In this document: positions 8,879 through 18,455 of the stretch, piece by piece | Layout of the letters: every line of letters starts with the position of its first letter | Numbering within the stretch: the first letter of the stretch is position 1 | DNA from: Archaeoglobaceae archaeon | Lineage (GTDB): Archaea; Halobacteriota; Archaeoglobi; Archaeoglobales; Archaeoglobaceae | Direction: 5' to 3' | Assembly: GCA_027028145.1 (NCBI GenBank) | Contig: JALVJV010000006.1 | Span: forward strand, 40,411 to 104,410 | DNA: 64,000 bases | The notes under the pieces: model-generated | What the model saw: only the letters and a program-made list of their open reading frames with translations | What the model was told of the DNA's origin: nothing | The model's database searches: none | Program-made: the position numbers and the translations under genes

Positions 8879-8910
8879 GTTATTTAGTATAGATGTTATT
8901 TAGTATAGAT
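8879..8910. repeat. 16-bp perfect tandem duplication upstream of nrdD
   Basis: GTTATTTAGTATAGAT occurs twice in direct tandem (8879-8894 and 8895-8910). It lies between the start of the minus-strand sRNA pair and the nrdD promoter and is rich in TATA-like sequence, so it may carry promoter elements for the sRNA transcript or an operator for nrdD. It is otherwise unexplained. Confidence 0.8.
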
Positions 8911-8968
8911 TATTTATATAATATATATTTTAAGCTTTATTTCGTCTGTAACAAATGTATAATTGAGG

Positions 8969-8980
8969 ACAAATTTTAAA
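8969..8980 (+). promoter_or_regulatory. nrdD TATA box
   Basis: AAATTTTAAAAC lies about 27-30 nt before the ATG at 9005, the position expected for an archaeal TATA box giving a leaderless transcript. This supports the ATG at 9005 over the in-frame TTG at 8963, which lies upstream of the box. Confidence 0.65.
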
Positions 8981-9004
8981 ACTTCTAACTCCCCATCTTT
9001 GATT

Positions 9005-12000
9005 ATGGCTAATACGGACTTTAGCGATACCGAATTCGACCATAACAAGGAATTTCTGACCGTTAGAACTTCTCGAAACACTATTGAACGATTCGACAGG
9101 GATAAGATTGTAAAATCACTTGTTAAAGAGACCGGCATTCCTAAGGAGGTAGCAGAGGAGATTGCATTAGATGTCGAAAACACGATAAAAAAGCTCAAAC
9201 TCAAGTTCATTTCAGCCCCGCTTATCAGAGAGATAGTTAACGTGAAGTTGCTCGAAAGGGGTCTTGAGGACGCGAGAAGGGATTACACGAGGCTCGGTCT
9301 TCCGGTTTACGATACGACCCAGATCATAGAGAAGGGTATTAGGGAGAACGCAAACCTTCAGCACAATCCGGAAACGATCCACAAGCACGTTGCGGATTGG
9401 GTAATGAAAGAATACGCCCTGCTTAAGGCTTTGCCCCTGCATTTGGCAGATGCTCACATGCGCGGGGAGATTCACATTCACGATCTCGAGTATTTCGTCA
9501 CCCGTCCTTACTGCTTCCAGCACGATCTCAGATGGTTCCTGAAGAACGGTTTAAGGGTTGACGGAACCGGAGAGAATACGGCAGTTGCTGGACCCGCTAA
9601 GAATGCTGAGGTTGCGATTCTTCATGCCGCAAAGGCTTTAGCTGCGGCACAAACCAATTTCGCCGGTGGGCAGGGTTTGGACTTCTTCAACGTCTGGCTC
9701 GCACCATACATGGCCGGAAAGACATACAAGGAGATAAAGCAGTTGGCTCAGATGTTCGTTTATGAGATGAGCGTGGATCCCGATACCGAACTGATAGTTA
9801 GGAAGAACGGAAGGGTTGAAAGAGTAAGGATAGGAGAACTCGTTGACGGCTGGATGGAAAGGAATGCCAAGAATGTCAAGGTGTTCGGCAGAAACGAGGT
9901 TCTGCTTATAGATGATGATTTGGAGGTTTTGACCTGTGATGAAAACGGGGTTAGATTTGCAAAGATTACAGGAATGAGCAGGCATAAGAGCGATCACATA
10001 CTCGAAATAAAGACGGAGAGAGGTATAAATATAAAAGTTACCGGACATCATAGCCTTTACGTTATCAGAGATGGCAGGCTTAAGGCTGTAAGGGCTGAAG
10101 ATCTAAAGGTTGGGGACGAAATAGTATTCGCGTTCCCTGAAGTTGAACTCGATGTCCCTTACATAAACATATACGAGGCGTTTAGGGACAAGGACTACGC
10201 AAGATCTTTCAGGGTTACGAACTTGGCGAAGGTTGCCGAAAAGGTGGGTAAGGAGAACTTCATGAAGTTCTTGGGAATAGACTCTTGGACGTTCAACGAG
10301 ATAATGGAAGGCAGAAGGACGATATCGTTCAGAGATTTCGTCAAACTCGTCGAGCGCTTCAACCTTAGCTTGGATGACATAGCAGAAGTTCTGATAACAT
10401 CTTCAACGCACTCAAAGAAGAAATACTATCTACCGATGAAGCTCGAAGTTAGTCCGGAATTCTTAAGGCTTGTAGGCTACGTCATTGCAGACGGTTACTT
10501 CAATTCGAGCGACGAAAGTATGGGTGTCGGCTTGGCTTTGGGCAACGAAGAACTCGTTGAGGATGCGAAAGCTTGCGTTAGAAAGGTATTCGGAAACGAT
10601 CCGTTTGTGGATAAGAGAGAGTGGAACATAAGGTTCGGTGGAAGGCTTGGAGTTAAGCTGTTCTTGGATATCCTCAAGATAGGCAGATACGATCACGAGA
10701 GGAGAATCCCGGCTTGGATGTTGCTTTTGCCCAAGGATAAACTTGCGGAGTTACTCAAAGCATACTTCTCCGGCGACGGTTACGTAACGAATTCAACAGC
10801 AAAGTTCGTTGGCTGTTCTACCGTCAGTGAAGGTCTTAAGGACGACATAGTATTCGCTTTGCTCAGATTCAGAATACTTCCGACCATCGGGGAATACGAG
10901 AAGGAGTGCGGAGAAATAAAAGGTGTCAAAATCAAGTCCGCAAGAAGATACTACGTCATTAGGGTGTTCGATGCCTGCACATTTGCAGAGATAGGATTCC
11001 AGTGTTCGGCTAAGAACGAAAAACTGATGGCTATGACGGATGGCTCAACACTGTTTACCCTAAGGATTACATCGATAGAAAGGAAGGAAGGAGAGTTCAC
11101 GGTTTACGATATAGAGGTCGACGGAACGCATAGATTCATTGGATCTAACAGATACTGCGCCGTATTTTCGAATTCTCAGATGTATGTTGCAAGGGGTGGA
11201 CAAAGCCTAGGTAAAGACGAGCTGGTATATGTTATAGAAAATGGAAAATGCAGAGTCGTTGAGATCGGCAAGTTTATCGATGAGTTGATCGAGAATAGCA
11301 ATAATGTTATCAGGAGAGGCAATACAGAGATTGTTTACCTCGATAGAGATATTTACACGATTTCTGTGAACACCAAGACTGGAAAGACCGAGCTTAAGAG
11401 GGTATATGCGGTTTCAAGGCACAAGCCGAGAGGAAAAGTCTACAGAATAGTGGGTAAGGATGGAACATCCGTAGTGGTAACTGAAGATCACTCGCTATTC
11501 AACTATAACGAAAGGGGAGAACTCGTTCAGGTTAAGCCTTTGGAGATGAGGCACATAGTCAGAACTTTCGACAGTCCATTTGGGGTGATATACAAGCTCG
11601 GAGATTACATAGAAACGGGTTACAAGAGAGCAGAACGAAGTTCAAGACAAAACGACATTCCTGAGAAGTTGAAGATTACCATCGAGCTCTGCCAGTTCTT
11701 CGGTCTGTTTGTAGCTGAGGGTAGCTACGGCACGAACGGAATCAGAATTGCTACGAAAGATGAGGATGTAATCGAGTTCGTAAGGAACTTCGTCAAAAAC
11801 TTAAATCCAAATATATCGGTCGGCTATAGAGACAATTCCGTCTGCTTCGTCAACAAGGGCTTTTACGAATTCGTTAGGAGTATGGTAAACTGCAGAGCGG
11901 AAAACAAGAATATCCCCGACTTCGTGCTCAACGGAGATAAGATAATAAAGCTTGCATTCCTCGGTGGTCTGATAAGCGGAGACGGCTACGTCAGCAAAGA

Positions 12001-13837
12001 CGGAAAGGTGCAGATATACACGACTTCCAAGCAGTTGTTGGGACAGTTGCATCTGCTACTTTCAAGCTTGGGATTCCTTTACACGGTCAAACTTAAGAAG
12101 AAAGGTGAAGTTTTGAAGATAAATGGTAAAGAAACGAGGAGAAACTATGACTGCTATATAATCGAGATTTCAAAGGAGTATGTTAAAGAGATAAAGCCGT
12201 TCGTTATATCAAGGGCTAAGAGGGAAAGGATAAGGGACTGCAACAAGAACATGTTCCCAATGGACTACAGAGTCGTTAAAGGTTATTTGAGAAGGCTATG
12301 TGTAAGAAAACCATACAGAGATCACTCTTGGAAGTCAAACGGAAGGAGGCTGAAGTTCGGAACACTTGAAAGGATTGGAGAGCTAAATCCGCACTTAACA
12401 CAAGTTATCGAGAGGTTGAAGAGGAACGTTCCGGTTGAAATTAAGGAAATTAGAGAGATCGAATACGATGGTTACGTTTACGATCTCAGCGTCGAAGACA
12501 ACGAGAACTTCATAACCGCTTTCGGAATACTCTGCCACAACACCGTATTCAGCGACATCGACATCGAGTATGGAGTTCCGAAGATCTGCCAAGACTTGCC
12601 TGCTGTCCTGCCGGGCGGAGTCGTTAAGGATTCGATTACCTACGGAGACTTCGAAGAGGAGGCAATAGCGTTCGCCAGAGCTTTGACAGAGGTTTACTTG
12701 GAAGGAGACTACGTCGGAAAGCCGTTCTTCTTCCCCAAGCCGAACTACAAGCTGAGGAGGGAGTGCTTCAAGAAGGATGGGTTCGATGATTTCATGATCT
12801 TAGTGCATAAAGTTGTAGCGAAATACGGATCTCCATACTTCCTGAACCTATTGGCGGGTTATCTGCCAGATAACGTATTCGCTCAATGCTGTAGGCTCGT
12901 TCTCAGCCCGGACAATACGGATTGGGAGGATTTCAAGAACGGTTGCATGAGGACGGGTAGCTTGCAAGTGGTCACGATAAACCTACCGAGGATAGCCTAC
13001 GAATCCCAAGGGAACGACGAAAAGTTGTTCGAGTTGCTTGAGGAGAGAATGAAGCTCGCGAGGGAAGTCATAGAGATCAAGAGAGAGATAATAATAAAGA
13101 GGATGAAGCAGGGAGCTTTGCCCTTCCTAACGCAGGATGTAAACGGTGAGCCGTATTACAGAGTCGACAAGGTCGTAAGGTCGATAGGTTTCGTCGGGTT
13201 GAATGAGATGCTCAAGGCACACACCGGAGAAGAACTACACGAGAGCAAGGACGCTTGGAGATTCGGGCTTGAAGTGATCAAGAGGATGATGGATTTAGCG
13301 ATGGAGTGGTCGATGGAAACGGGTCAGAGATGGGTCATAACGCAAACTCCGGCAGAATCTGCGGCTCACAGACTTGCGTTGCTCGACCTCAAGGAGTTCA
13401 ACGGAAAAGCTGTCGTGCAAGGAGACGTTAAGACCGGAGCGGTCTATTATACAAACAGCTCGCACGTCAGAGTGAGTGCAGACGTTCCGCTGTTCGAAAG
13501 GTTGAAGATCGAAGGAGCGTTCCATCCCCTCTGCAACGGAGGTATGATGGCTCACGTTTGGATAGGCGAAAGTGCACCGAATCCCGAATTGCTTTGGGAG
13601 CTTACGAAGAAGATCGCTACAAGGACTCTCGTCGGCTACTGGGCTTACACGAAAGACATGACGTTCTGCAGAAGCTGTAAGAGGCTCAGTGGTGGAATTA
13701 AGAAGAGTTGTCCGTTCTGCGGAAGCAAAGACATCGAGTGGTATTCGAGAGTCACCGGCTATTATCAGAGGGTCAGCGGTTGGAACGACGGCAAAATAAA
13801 GGAGCTCTTCGACAGAAAGAGGGTTAATTTGGGTTGA
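9005..13837 (+). CDS. nrdD: anaerobic ribonucleoside-triphosphate reductase with two inteins
   Basis: The class III ribonucleotide reductase makes dNTPs without oxygen using a glycyl radical. The 1610-residue precursor splits into an extein of about 696 residues, normal for NrdD, and two inteins of 468 and 446 residues. The extein has an N-terminal ATP-cone (about 15-100), the 10-stranded barrel with Cys residues in CFQHDLRW and FAQCCRLVL, a C-terminal zinc site (CRSC and CPFC), and the glycyl-radical loop SRVTGYYQRVSG about 30 residues from the end. Splicing joins YEM to SQMYVARGGQ and that to TVFSDIDIEYG, restoring a continuous family sequence. The redoxin, NrdG and ThyX genes follow downstream. 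The start is set by the TATA position. Confidence 0.95.
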   Translation: MANTDFSDTEFDHNKEFLTVRTSRNTIERFDRDKIVKSLVKETGIPKEVAEEIALDVENTIKKLKLKFISAPLIREIVNVKLLERGLEDARRDYTRLGLPVYDTTQIIEKGIRENANLQHNPETIHKHVADWVMKEYALLKALPLHLADAHMRGEIHIHDLEYFVTRPYCFQHDLRWFLKNGLRVDGTGENTAVAGPAKNAEVAILHAAKALAAAQTNFAGGQGLDFFNVWLAPYMAGKTYKEIKQLAQMFVYEMSVDPDTELIVRKNGRVERVRIGELVDGWMERNAKNVKVFGRNEVLLIDDDLEVLTCDENGVRFAKITGMSRHKSDHILEIKTERGINIKVTGHHSLYVIRDGRLKAVRAEDLKVGDEIVFAFPEVELDVPYINIYEAFRDKDYARSFRVTNLAKVAEKVGKENFMKFLGIDSWTFNEIMEGRRTISFRDFVKLVERFNLSLDDIAEVLITSSTHSKKKYYLPMKLEVSPEFLRLVGYVIADGYFNSSDESMGVGLALGNEELVEDAKACVRKVFGNDPFVDKREWNIRFGGRLGVKLFLDILKIGRYDHERRIPAWMLLLPKDKLAELLKAYFSGDGYVTNSTAKFVGCSTVSEGLKDDIVFALLRFRILPTIGEYEKECGEIKGVKIKSARRYYVIRVFDACTFAEIGFQCSAKNEKLMAMTDGSTLFTLRITSIERKEGEFTVYDIEVDGTHRFIGSNRYCAVFSNSQMYVARGGQSLGKDELVYVIENGKCRVVEIGKFIDELIENSNNVIRRGNTEIVYLDRDIYTISVNTKTGKTELKRVYAVSRHKPRGKVYRIVGKDGTSVVVTEDHSLFNYNERGELVQVKPLEMRHIVRTFDSPFGVIYKLGDYIETGYKRAERSSRQNDIPEKLKITIELCQFFGLFVAEGSYGTNGIRIATKDEDVIEFVRNFVKNLNPNISVGYRDNSVCFVNKGFYEFVRSMVNCRAENKNIPDFVLNGDKIIKLAFLGGLISGDGYVSKDGKVQIYTTSKQLLGQLHLLLSSLGFLYTVKLKKKGEVLKINGKETRRNYDCYIIEISKEYVKEIKPFVISRAKRERIRDCNKNMFPMDYRVVKGYLRRLCVRKPYRDHSWKSNGRRLKFGTLERIGELNPHLTQVIERLKRNVPVEIKEIREIEYDGYVYDLSVEDNENFITAFGILCHNTVFSDIDIEYGVPKICQDLPAVLPGGVVKDSITYGDFEEEAIAFARALTEVYLEGDYVGKPFFFPKPNYKLRRECFKKDGFDDFMILVHKVVAKYGSPYFLNLLAGYLPDNVFAQCCRLVLSPDNTDWEDFKNGCMRTGSLQVVTINLPRIAYESQGNDEKLFELLEERMKLAREVIEIKREIIIKRMKQGALPFLTQDVNGEPYYRVDKVVRSIGFVGLNEMLKAHTGEELHESKDAWRFGLEVIKRMMDLAMEWSMETGQRWVITQTPAESAAHRLALLDLKEFNGKAVVQGDVKTGAVYYTNSSHVRVSADVPLFERLKIEGAFHPLCNGGMMAHVWIGESAPNPELLWELTKKIATRTLVGYWAYTKDMTFCRSCKRLSGGIKKSCPFCGSKDIEWYSRVTGYYQRVSGWNDGKIKELFDRKRVNLG
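9770..11173 (+). mobile_element. NrdD intein 1 with LAGLIDADG endonuclease
   Basis: A 468-residue intein inserted after YEM and before SQMYVARGGQ. It begins with Ser (SVDPDTELIVRKNG, block A), has block B with VTGHHSLYVI, and ends FIGSNRYCAVFSN followed by extein Ser. The penultimate residue is Ser rather than the usual His. The central part carries two LAGLIDADG-type motifs, LRLVGYVIADGYF and LLKAYFSGDGYV, each with the acidic residue needed for catalysis, so the homing endonuclease may be active. Boundaries were set by splice-junction chemistry (Ser1, C-terminal Asn, +1 Ser) and by continuity of the NrdD extein. Confidence 0.92.
11204..12541 (+). mobile_element. NrdD intein 2 with LAGLIDADG endonuclease
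   Basis: A 446-residue intein inserted only ten extein residues after intein 1, between ARGGQ and TVFSDIDIEYG. It begins SLGKDELVYVIENGK, has block B VVTEDHSLFNY, and ends with the canonical ITAFGILCHN followed by Thr. Two LAGLIDADG-type motifs are visible: CQFFGLFVAEGSYG, with Glu in place of Asp, and LAFLGGLISGDGYV. Its sequence differs clearly from intein 1, so the two are independent insertions rather than a local duplication. Confidence 0.92.
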
Positions 13838-13942
13838 TTATTACATAATTTATATATTATGGATAGGTTGAAAAGATGAAACTGTTTGGTAGTTAGGATA
13901 TTTAAAGCATGCACAATGCAACATCACGACCAACTGCTTTTA

Positions 13943-14467
13943 TTACAAACCCATTTCTCTTTTTAGTTTTTCGTTCAGCTTCGAATACGATATCGCGTAA
14001 GGTATTATCAGGAGAAAAATCGGGATCAGTAAAAGATAGAACCACCAAGCAAGTTTCCCCATCTTAATGCATTCGAACATTCCGATCTCAAGCAGAAGCA
14101 AACACAGTCCGAGTTCGAGTGAAAACACCAATAAAAATTCAAAGTATTTATTTATCGCTGTAACTCTTTTTTCCTCATCGAGCTTGCTCAAATCGATCGG
14201 AACGTTTAGAAGTTTCCACGTTCTAAATCTGTAACGGGTCAAAATCAAAATAGTAATCTGAGCCATGGAAAACAGAAACGGCATGATCAGTATCCAGTCC
14301 TTGCTACCGTATCTGTCCGGTTTTCCGCCGAAGCTGAAGTGAGTCGGGATCACTTCGGGTAAAATCAGATAGTAGTAAAACGCAACTAAGAACATCAAAA
14401 TAACAACGAGAGCGTTTCCTACGACCAGCAACCGCCCCTTCTCACTCAATTCTTCGGATGTCAACAT
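13943..14467 (-). CDS. DUF1648 domain membrane protein
   Basis: A 174-residue membrane protein with about five hydrophobic helices. The N-terminal DUF1648 pattern PEVIPTHFSFGGKPDRYGSK is distinctive; DUF1648 proteins are related to SdpI-type immunity/signalling membrane proteins, but the archaeal function is unknown. The ATG at 14467 (MLTSEELSEKGR) is preferred to the in-frame GTG at 14524: a minus-strand TATA-like TTTATAGCTTATAG sits about 26 nt before it, inside the longer ORF. It is divergent from the redoxin gene, with both promoters packed into about 70 bp. It interrupts the otherwise plus-strand nrdD-nrdG-thyX block. Confidence 0.65.
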   Translation of the reverse strand: MLTSEELSEKGRLLVVGNALVVILMFLVAFYYYLILPEVIPTHFSFGGKPDRYGSKDWILIMPFLFSMAQITILILTRYRFRTWKLLNVPIDLSKLDEEKRVTAINKYFEFLLVFSLELGLCLLLLEIGMFECIKMGKLAWWFYLLLIPIFLLIIPYAISYSKLNEKLKREMGL

Positions 14468-14537
14468 CTTCAATACCAAACTATAAGCTATAAAAAATTT
14501 CAGCAAAATTTTAAATCCAACCACTCAAAACCGAAGC

Positions 14538-14786
14538 ATGAAACTAATAGTATTCACGAAAAAGGACTGCCCGCAGTGTCCAAACGCCAAAGCCATAGCA
14601 AAAGAAGTTGCCGAAGAACTCGGACTCGAATACGAGGAGATTGACATCGAGAAAGATCTCATCACGGCATTGCAATACAACGTGGCTTCAACACCTTCCA
14701 TCGCTTTCGGAGAGGAAGTTCTGTTCAGAGGAGAGGTTCCCACGAAGGAACGGCTCAAAGAGGAAATTCTAAAGCTTATGAAGTGA
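14538..14786 (+). CDS. glutaredoxin/thioredoxin-like redox protein (possible NrdH-like donor)
   Basis: An 82-residue thioredoxin-fold protein with active-site CPQC (C11, C14) after an initial beta strand, and the cis-proline motif STPSIAF near residue 54. The size suits a glutaredoxin-like or NrdH-like redoxin. Its position 4 nt before nrdG, downstream of nrdD, suggests it supplies reducing equivalents to ribonucleotide reduction. Most class III enzymes use formate, although some take electrons from NrdH-type redoxins, so this is inference. The TATA-like AAAATTTTAAATCC (about 14503-14516) implies a leaderless start at the ATG. Confidence 0.8.
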   Translation: MKLIVFTKKDCPQCPNAKAIAKEVAEELGLEYEEIDIEKDLITALQYNVASTPSIAFGEEVLFRGEVPTKERLKEEILKLMK

Positions 14787-14790
14787 TAGT

Positions 14791-15495
14791 ATGCTCTTAG
14801 GCGGAATTTTGGATCTATCAACCGTTGATTTTCCCGGAAAACTTTGTTCGGTTGTCTTCTTCGCCGGATGTCCGTTCAGATGTCCATACTGCCAAAACCA
14901 TCGACTCCTGCAGGGAGGTATGAGTGTCGAAGTTGATCACATCGTTTCGGAAATCAAGAGGAACTTTCTAATCGATGGTGTGTGTTTTACCGGCGGAGAA
15001 CCGCTGATGCAGAACTTGGATGAACTGAAAGATTTAATTTCGAAGCTGAAGGATTTGGGATTTGCCGTAAAGATAGACACGAACGGCTATTATCCGGAAA
15101 AACTCGCTGAGATAGTTGATCTGATAGATTACGTGGCGTTGGATTTCAAAACCACACCAAAGAATTACCCGAAGCTCACGGGCAAGGAAGATTCTGCAGA
15201 GAGAGTTCTCGAAACCTTAAGGATTCTATCGAGTTCGGGAGTGGAATTCGAAGTAAGAACGACGGTCGTTCCGACGATAGTTGACGAGATTACGGTTAAA
15301 GAGATAGCCGAGATCTTATCCGATTTTGGAGTGAAGCTTTACGTCTTGCAACAGTTTAGAAATGAGGACGTTCTCGATGAGAATTTTAAGCAGATTGAAC
15401 CGTATCCGAAGGATTATTTAATCGAACTCGGAAAGCTTGCAAAGAGTTACGTTCCGAAGGTTTTGGTTAGGTGTGAGGGAGAGGAGGAGGTTTGA
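14791..15495 (+). CDS. nrdG: anaerobic ribonucleotide reductase activating protein, radical SAM
   Basis: A 234-residue radical SAM enzyme with cluster motif CPFRCPYC (C27, C31, C34), a GGEP SAM-binding motif in CFTGGEPLMQN, and a C-terminal half of barrel strands. It belongs to the NrdG2-type activases, longer than E. coli NrdG, which put the glycyl radical on NrdD. It begins 5 nt after the redoxin stop and is followed immediately by thyX, whose ATG is the next base after its TGA. This gives a redoxin-nrdG-thyX operon. The assignment rests on motif plus proximity to nrdD; a pyruvate-formate-lyase-like activase is the alternative. Confidence 0.85.
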   Translation: MLLGGILDLSTVDFPGKLCSVVFFAGCPFRCPYCQNHRLLQGGMSVEVDHIVSEIKRNFLIDGVCFTGGEPLMQNLDELKDLISKLKDLGFAVKIDTNGYYPEKLAEIVDLIDYVALDFKTTPKNYPKLTGKEDSAERVLETLRILSSSGVEFEVRTTVVPTIVDEITVKEIAEILSDFGVKLYVLQQFRNEDVLDENFKQIEPYPKDYLIELGKLAKSYVPKVLVRCEGEEEV

Positions 15496-16215
15496 ATGGT
15501 TAAGGTCAAACTTTTGAGATACACCCCGGATGGAGTAAGGTTGGTAGCCCAAGGTTGTAGAGTCAGCGGAATACCGGAAGGCTTGAGCGATGAGGAAATC
15601 GTCAGAATGGTAGTTGAGAACGACTACACGAGTGCGATAGAGCACATCTACTTCACCTTCGACATATCCGAAATGAGCGTTGCGATAAGCAGGGAGTTGC
15701 TCGAACATAGGATCGCAAGCCACACAGCGAGATCGACGAGATACAACGTCGAGAAGGATTTCGGCTACGTAATCCCTCCGACGATCGACGGAGATGAAGA
15801 GCTCGTGGAGATGTTCAAGGAGGCCATGGAATCCGCAAGACAACACTACGCCAAAATCTTCGAGAAGATGCTCGAAAAGGGCTATTCGAAAGCCGAAGCT
15901 TTGGAGGCATCCCGTTACGTTTTGCCGATGGCAACTCACACTCACTACATTTGGACGATCAACGCCCGATCGCTCATAAACTTCTTGGGCTTGAGGTTGT
16001 GCAAGAGAGCCGCTCCAGAAATAAGAGAACTCGCACAGAAGATATACGACATCGTAGTCGAGATATATCCGGAGATATTCAAAGACATAGGTTGCAGAGG
16101 ATACAACTTGGGCTTATGTCCGGAAAACGAAGCCCGACCCAAGGATTGCCCGTTCAGAGCTAAAATACCGACTAAGAAGGAGATTAAAGATAGCTGGAAG
16201 AAAAAAGATAAATAA
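15496..16215 (+). CDS. thyX: flavin-dependent thymidylate synthase
   Basis: This makes dTMP from dUMP using methylene-tetrahydro(methano)pterin and reduced FAD. The 239-residue protein carries the ThyX signature as EHRIASHTARSTRY (HR-x7-S type), FAD/dUMP-binding Arg residues nearby, and the C-terminal INARSLINFLGLRLCKRAAPEIRELA helix region. The C-terminal tail contains a Cys cluster (IGCRGYNLGLCPEN and KDCPF) that may be structural or metal-binding. It is the last gene of the redoxin-nrdG-thyX operon, with no spacing to nrdG, joining ribonucleotide reduction and thymidylate supply. Confidence 0.95.
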   Translation: MVKVKLLRYTPDGVRLVAQGCRVSGIPEGLSDEEIVRMVVENDYTSAIEHIYFTFDISEMSVAISRELLEHRIASHTARSTRYNVEKDFGYVIPPTIDGDEELVEMFKEAMESARQHYAKIFEKMLEKGYSKAEALEASRYVLPMATHTHYIWTINARSLINFLGLRLCKRAAPEIRELAQKIYDIVVEIYPEIFKDIGCRGYNLGLCPENEARPKDCPFRAKIPTKKEIKDSWKKKDK

Positions 16216-16456
16216 TTTTTATTTTTATAAATTAAATTTACAGCGCTTAATAACCGTCATAATTTATTTTTAACATTATTATTTATTAATTTTAAATGCT
16301 TGGTTATAGCACAGCAAGGTAAAAATCCATAAATATTAAAATTGAACATCTACCGTCGTTAAGAAAAGGTAATAATTTAGACTGAAGAATAGGCAAACGT
16401 CGAGGAAATATTTAAATAGTGTCGATCTGGATAAAATTCGGGCGGAGGTGTTTCGA
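16216..16456. promoter_or_regulatory. AT-rich intergenic region with acs promoter
   Basis: This is 241 bp without a supported gene. The T-rich start (ATTTTTATTTTTAT, 16216-16229) may terminate thyX transcription. ATATTTAAATAG at about 16408-16419 is the likely acs TATA box. Initiation near 16440 would leave a short leader holding the Shine-Dalgarno GGAGGTG (16444-16450) 6 nt before the acs ATG. Nothing else was recognised. Confidence 0.6.
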
Positions 16457-18430
16457 ATGTCCAAAACGATCGAATCTCTGATGAAAGTTGAGGAAGTATA
16501 CGAACCGCCGGCAGAATTTAAGGAGAAGGCTTGGGTTAAGGACGAATCCATTTACGAAAAAGCGGAGAAGGACTGGATCGGCTTTTGGGATGAGATTGCA
16601 AAGACCGAGATCGAATGGTTTGAGCCTTACAAGAAGGTTCTCGATGATAGCAACGCACCCTTCTACAAGTGGTTCGTCGGCGGTAAGATCAACATAACTC
16701 ACAACTGCCTTGACAGGCACGTTAGGACTTGGAGGAAGAACAAAGCCGCTATAATCTGGCAGGGTGAGCCGGAAAACGAGAGAAGGGTTCTCACTTACTA
16801 CGAGCTATACAGAAGGGTCTGCAGGTTCGCCAACGCGTTGAAGAGCTTGGGAGTGAAGAAGGGAGACAGGGTTACGATATACATGGGAATGGTTCCGGAG
16901 TTAGTAGTTGCCATGCTCGCGTGTGCGAGAATCGGTGCTATTCACAGCGTAGTCTTCGGAGGATTCTCAGCTACGGCACTCAGAGATAGAATTAACGACG
17001 CTCAGGCTAAAGTCGTAATCACGATGGACGGATTCTACAGGAGGGGCAAGGTAGTCGAGACAAAGAAGATCGTAGATGACGCTTTGGAAGATGCCCCGAG
17101 CGTTAAGTATGTCGTAGTTTACAACAGGCTTGGAATGGATGTGAACATGGTCGAAGACAGAGATCTCTGGTGGCACGACATCCAGTATGGAGTATCTTGG
17201 AAGTGCGAGCCCGAAGTTATGGATTCCGAAGATCCGCTGTTCATACTCTATACATCGGGAACCACCGGCAAGCCGAAGGGTGTTCTGCACGTTCACGGCG
17301 GTTATAACGTTGGAACACACATAACGACGAAGTGGGTGTTCGACCTCAAGGATGAAGACATATACTGGTGCACCGCCGACATAGGCTGGATTACCGGTCA
17401 CAGCTACGTCGTTTATGGGCCGTTGAGCAACGGTGCGACGGTTCTGATGTATGAGGGAGCCCCGGACTATCCTCAGCCGGACAGATGGTGGAGCATAATC
17501 GAAAGATTCGGCGTTACGGTATTCTACACCGCTCCCACTGCGATAAGATACTTCATGAGGCTCGGCGAGGAATGGCCGAAGAAGCACGACCTCAGTAGCT
17601 TAAGACTGCTCGGAACTGTCGGAGAGCCGATAAATCCGGAAGCTTGGAAGTGGTTCTACAGAGTAATCGGAGGAGAAAGGTGTCCGATCGTCGACACGTG
17701 GTGGCAGACAGAAACCGGAATGCACCTCATCACACCGTTGCCGGGAGTTACGAAGCTCAAGCCCGGTTCCGCAACGAAGCCTTTCCCCGGCATAAAGGCG
17801 GAAGTTTGGGATGACGACGGAAATCCGTGCCCGCCTAACGTTGGAGGTAAGCTCGTAATTACGAGACCGTGGCCGTCGATGCTCAGAACGCTCTGGGGCG
17901 ATCCGGACAGATACATAAAGACCTACTGGAGCGCGTTCAAAGGCAAGCTCGTATACTTCACCGGAGACGGTGCGAGAATCGATGAAGACGGCTACTTCTG
18001 GATAATGGGCAGAATAGACGATGTCTTGAACGTCAGCGGACACAGAATCGGAACGGCCGAGCTCGAAAGCGCTCTCGTCGCTCACAAGGCAGTTAGCGAG
18101 GCGGCGGTTATCGGAAAGGCTCACGAGATCAAGGGAGAGGTGCCGGTAGCTTTCGTAGTTCTCAAGGAGGGCTACGAACCATCGGTGGAGCTGAAGAAGG
18201 AGCTTAAGGAGTGGGTCAGAAAGACGATCGGTCCGATTGCGGTTCCAGACGACATAATATTCGTCGAGAAGTTGCCGAAGACGAGAAGCGGAAAGATAAT
18301 GAGGAGAGTTCTGAGGGCCGTTCTTTCCGGACAGCCGCTCGGTGATGTAACGACGTTGGAGGATCCGAAAGCCGTTGAAGAGGCGAAGAAAGCTTACGAA
18401 GAGATAAAGAAGGCGATGGAAAGGCAATAA
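16457..18430 (+). CDS. acs: acetyl-CoA synthetase (AMP-forming)
   Basis: This activates acetate to acetyl-CoA with ATP through acetyl-AMP. The 657-residue protein has the adenylate-forming signature [19 protein letters not shown], the acetate pocket WWQTETG, hinge/ATP motif [31 protein letters not shown], and the C-terminal catalytic Lys in [13 protein letters not shown], which is acetylatable in homologues. The start ATG at 16457 is chosen over the GTG at 16448 because that GTG lies within the Shine-Dalgarno. The acetate permease satP follows 25 nt downstream with its own Shine-Dalgarno, forming an acetate-uptake-and-activation operon that suits growth or carbon assimilation with acetate. 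Confidence 0.96.
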   Translation: MSKTIESLMKVEEVYEPPAEFKEKAWVKDESIYEKAEKDWIGFWDEIAKTEIEWFEPYKKVLDDSNAPFYKWFVGGKINITHNCLDRHVRTWRKNKAAIIWQGEPENERRVLTYYELYRRVCRFANALKSLGVKKGDRVTIYMGMVPELVVAMLACARIGAIHSVVFGGFSATALRDRINDAQAKVVITMDGFYRRGKVVETKKIVDDALEDAPSVKYVVVYNRLGMDVNMVEDRDLWWHDIQYGVSWKCEPEVMDSEDPLFILYTSGTTGKPKGVLHVHGGYNVGTHITTKWVFDLKDEDIYWCTADIGWITGHSYVVYGPLSNGATVLMYEGAPDYPQPDRWWSIIERFGVTVFYTAPTAIRYFMRLGEEWPKKHDLSSLRLLGTVGEPINPEAWKWFYRVIGGERCPIVDTWWQTETGMHLITPLPGVTKLKPGSATKPFPGIKAEVWDDDGNPCPPNVGGKLVITRPWPSMLRTLWGDPDRYIKTYWSAFKGKLVYFTGDGARIDEDGYFWIMGRIDDVLNVSGHRIGTAELESALVAHKAVSEAAVIGKAHEIKGEVPVAFVVLKEGYEPSVELKKELKEWVRKTIGPIAVPDDIIFVEKLPKTRSGKIMRRVLRAVLSGQPLGDVTTLEDPKAVEEAKKAYEEIKKAMERQ

Positions 18431-18455
18431 TCTATTTTTTTAGGAGGGATCTCTT

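Noticed and set aside
17600..18427. Long minus-strand ORF opposite acs
   Set aside because: Lies wholly inside acs, whose motifs are unmistakable; composition is that of an antisense frame.
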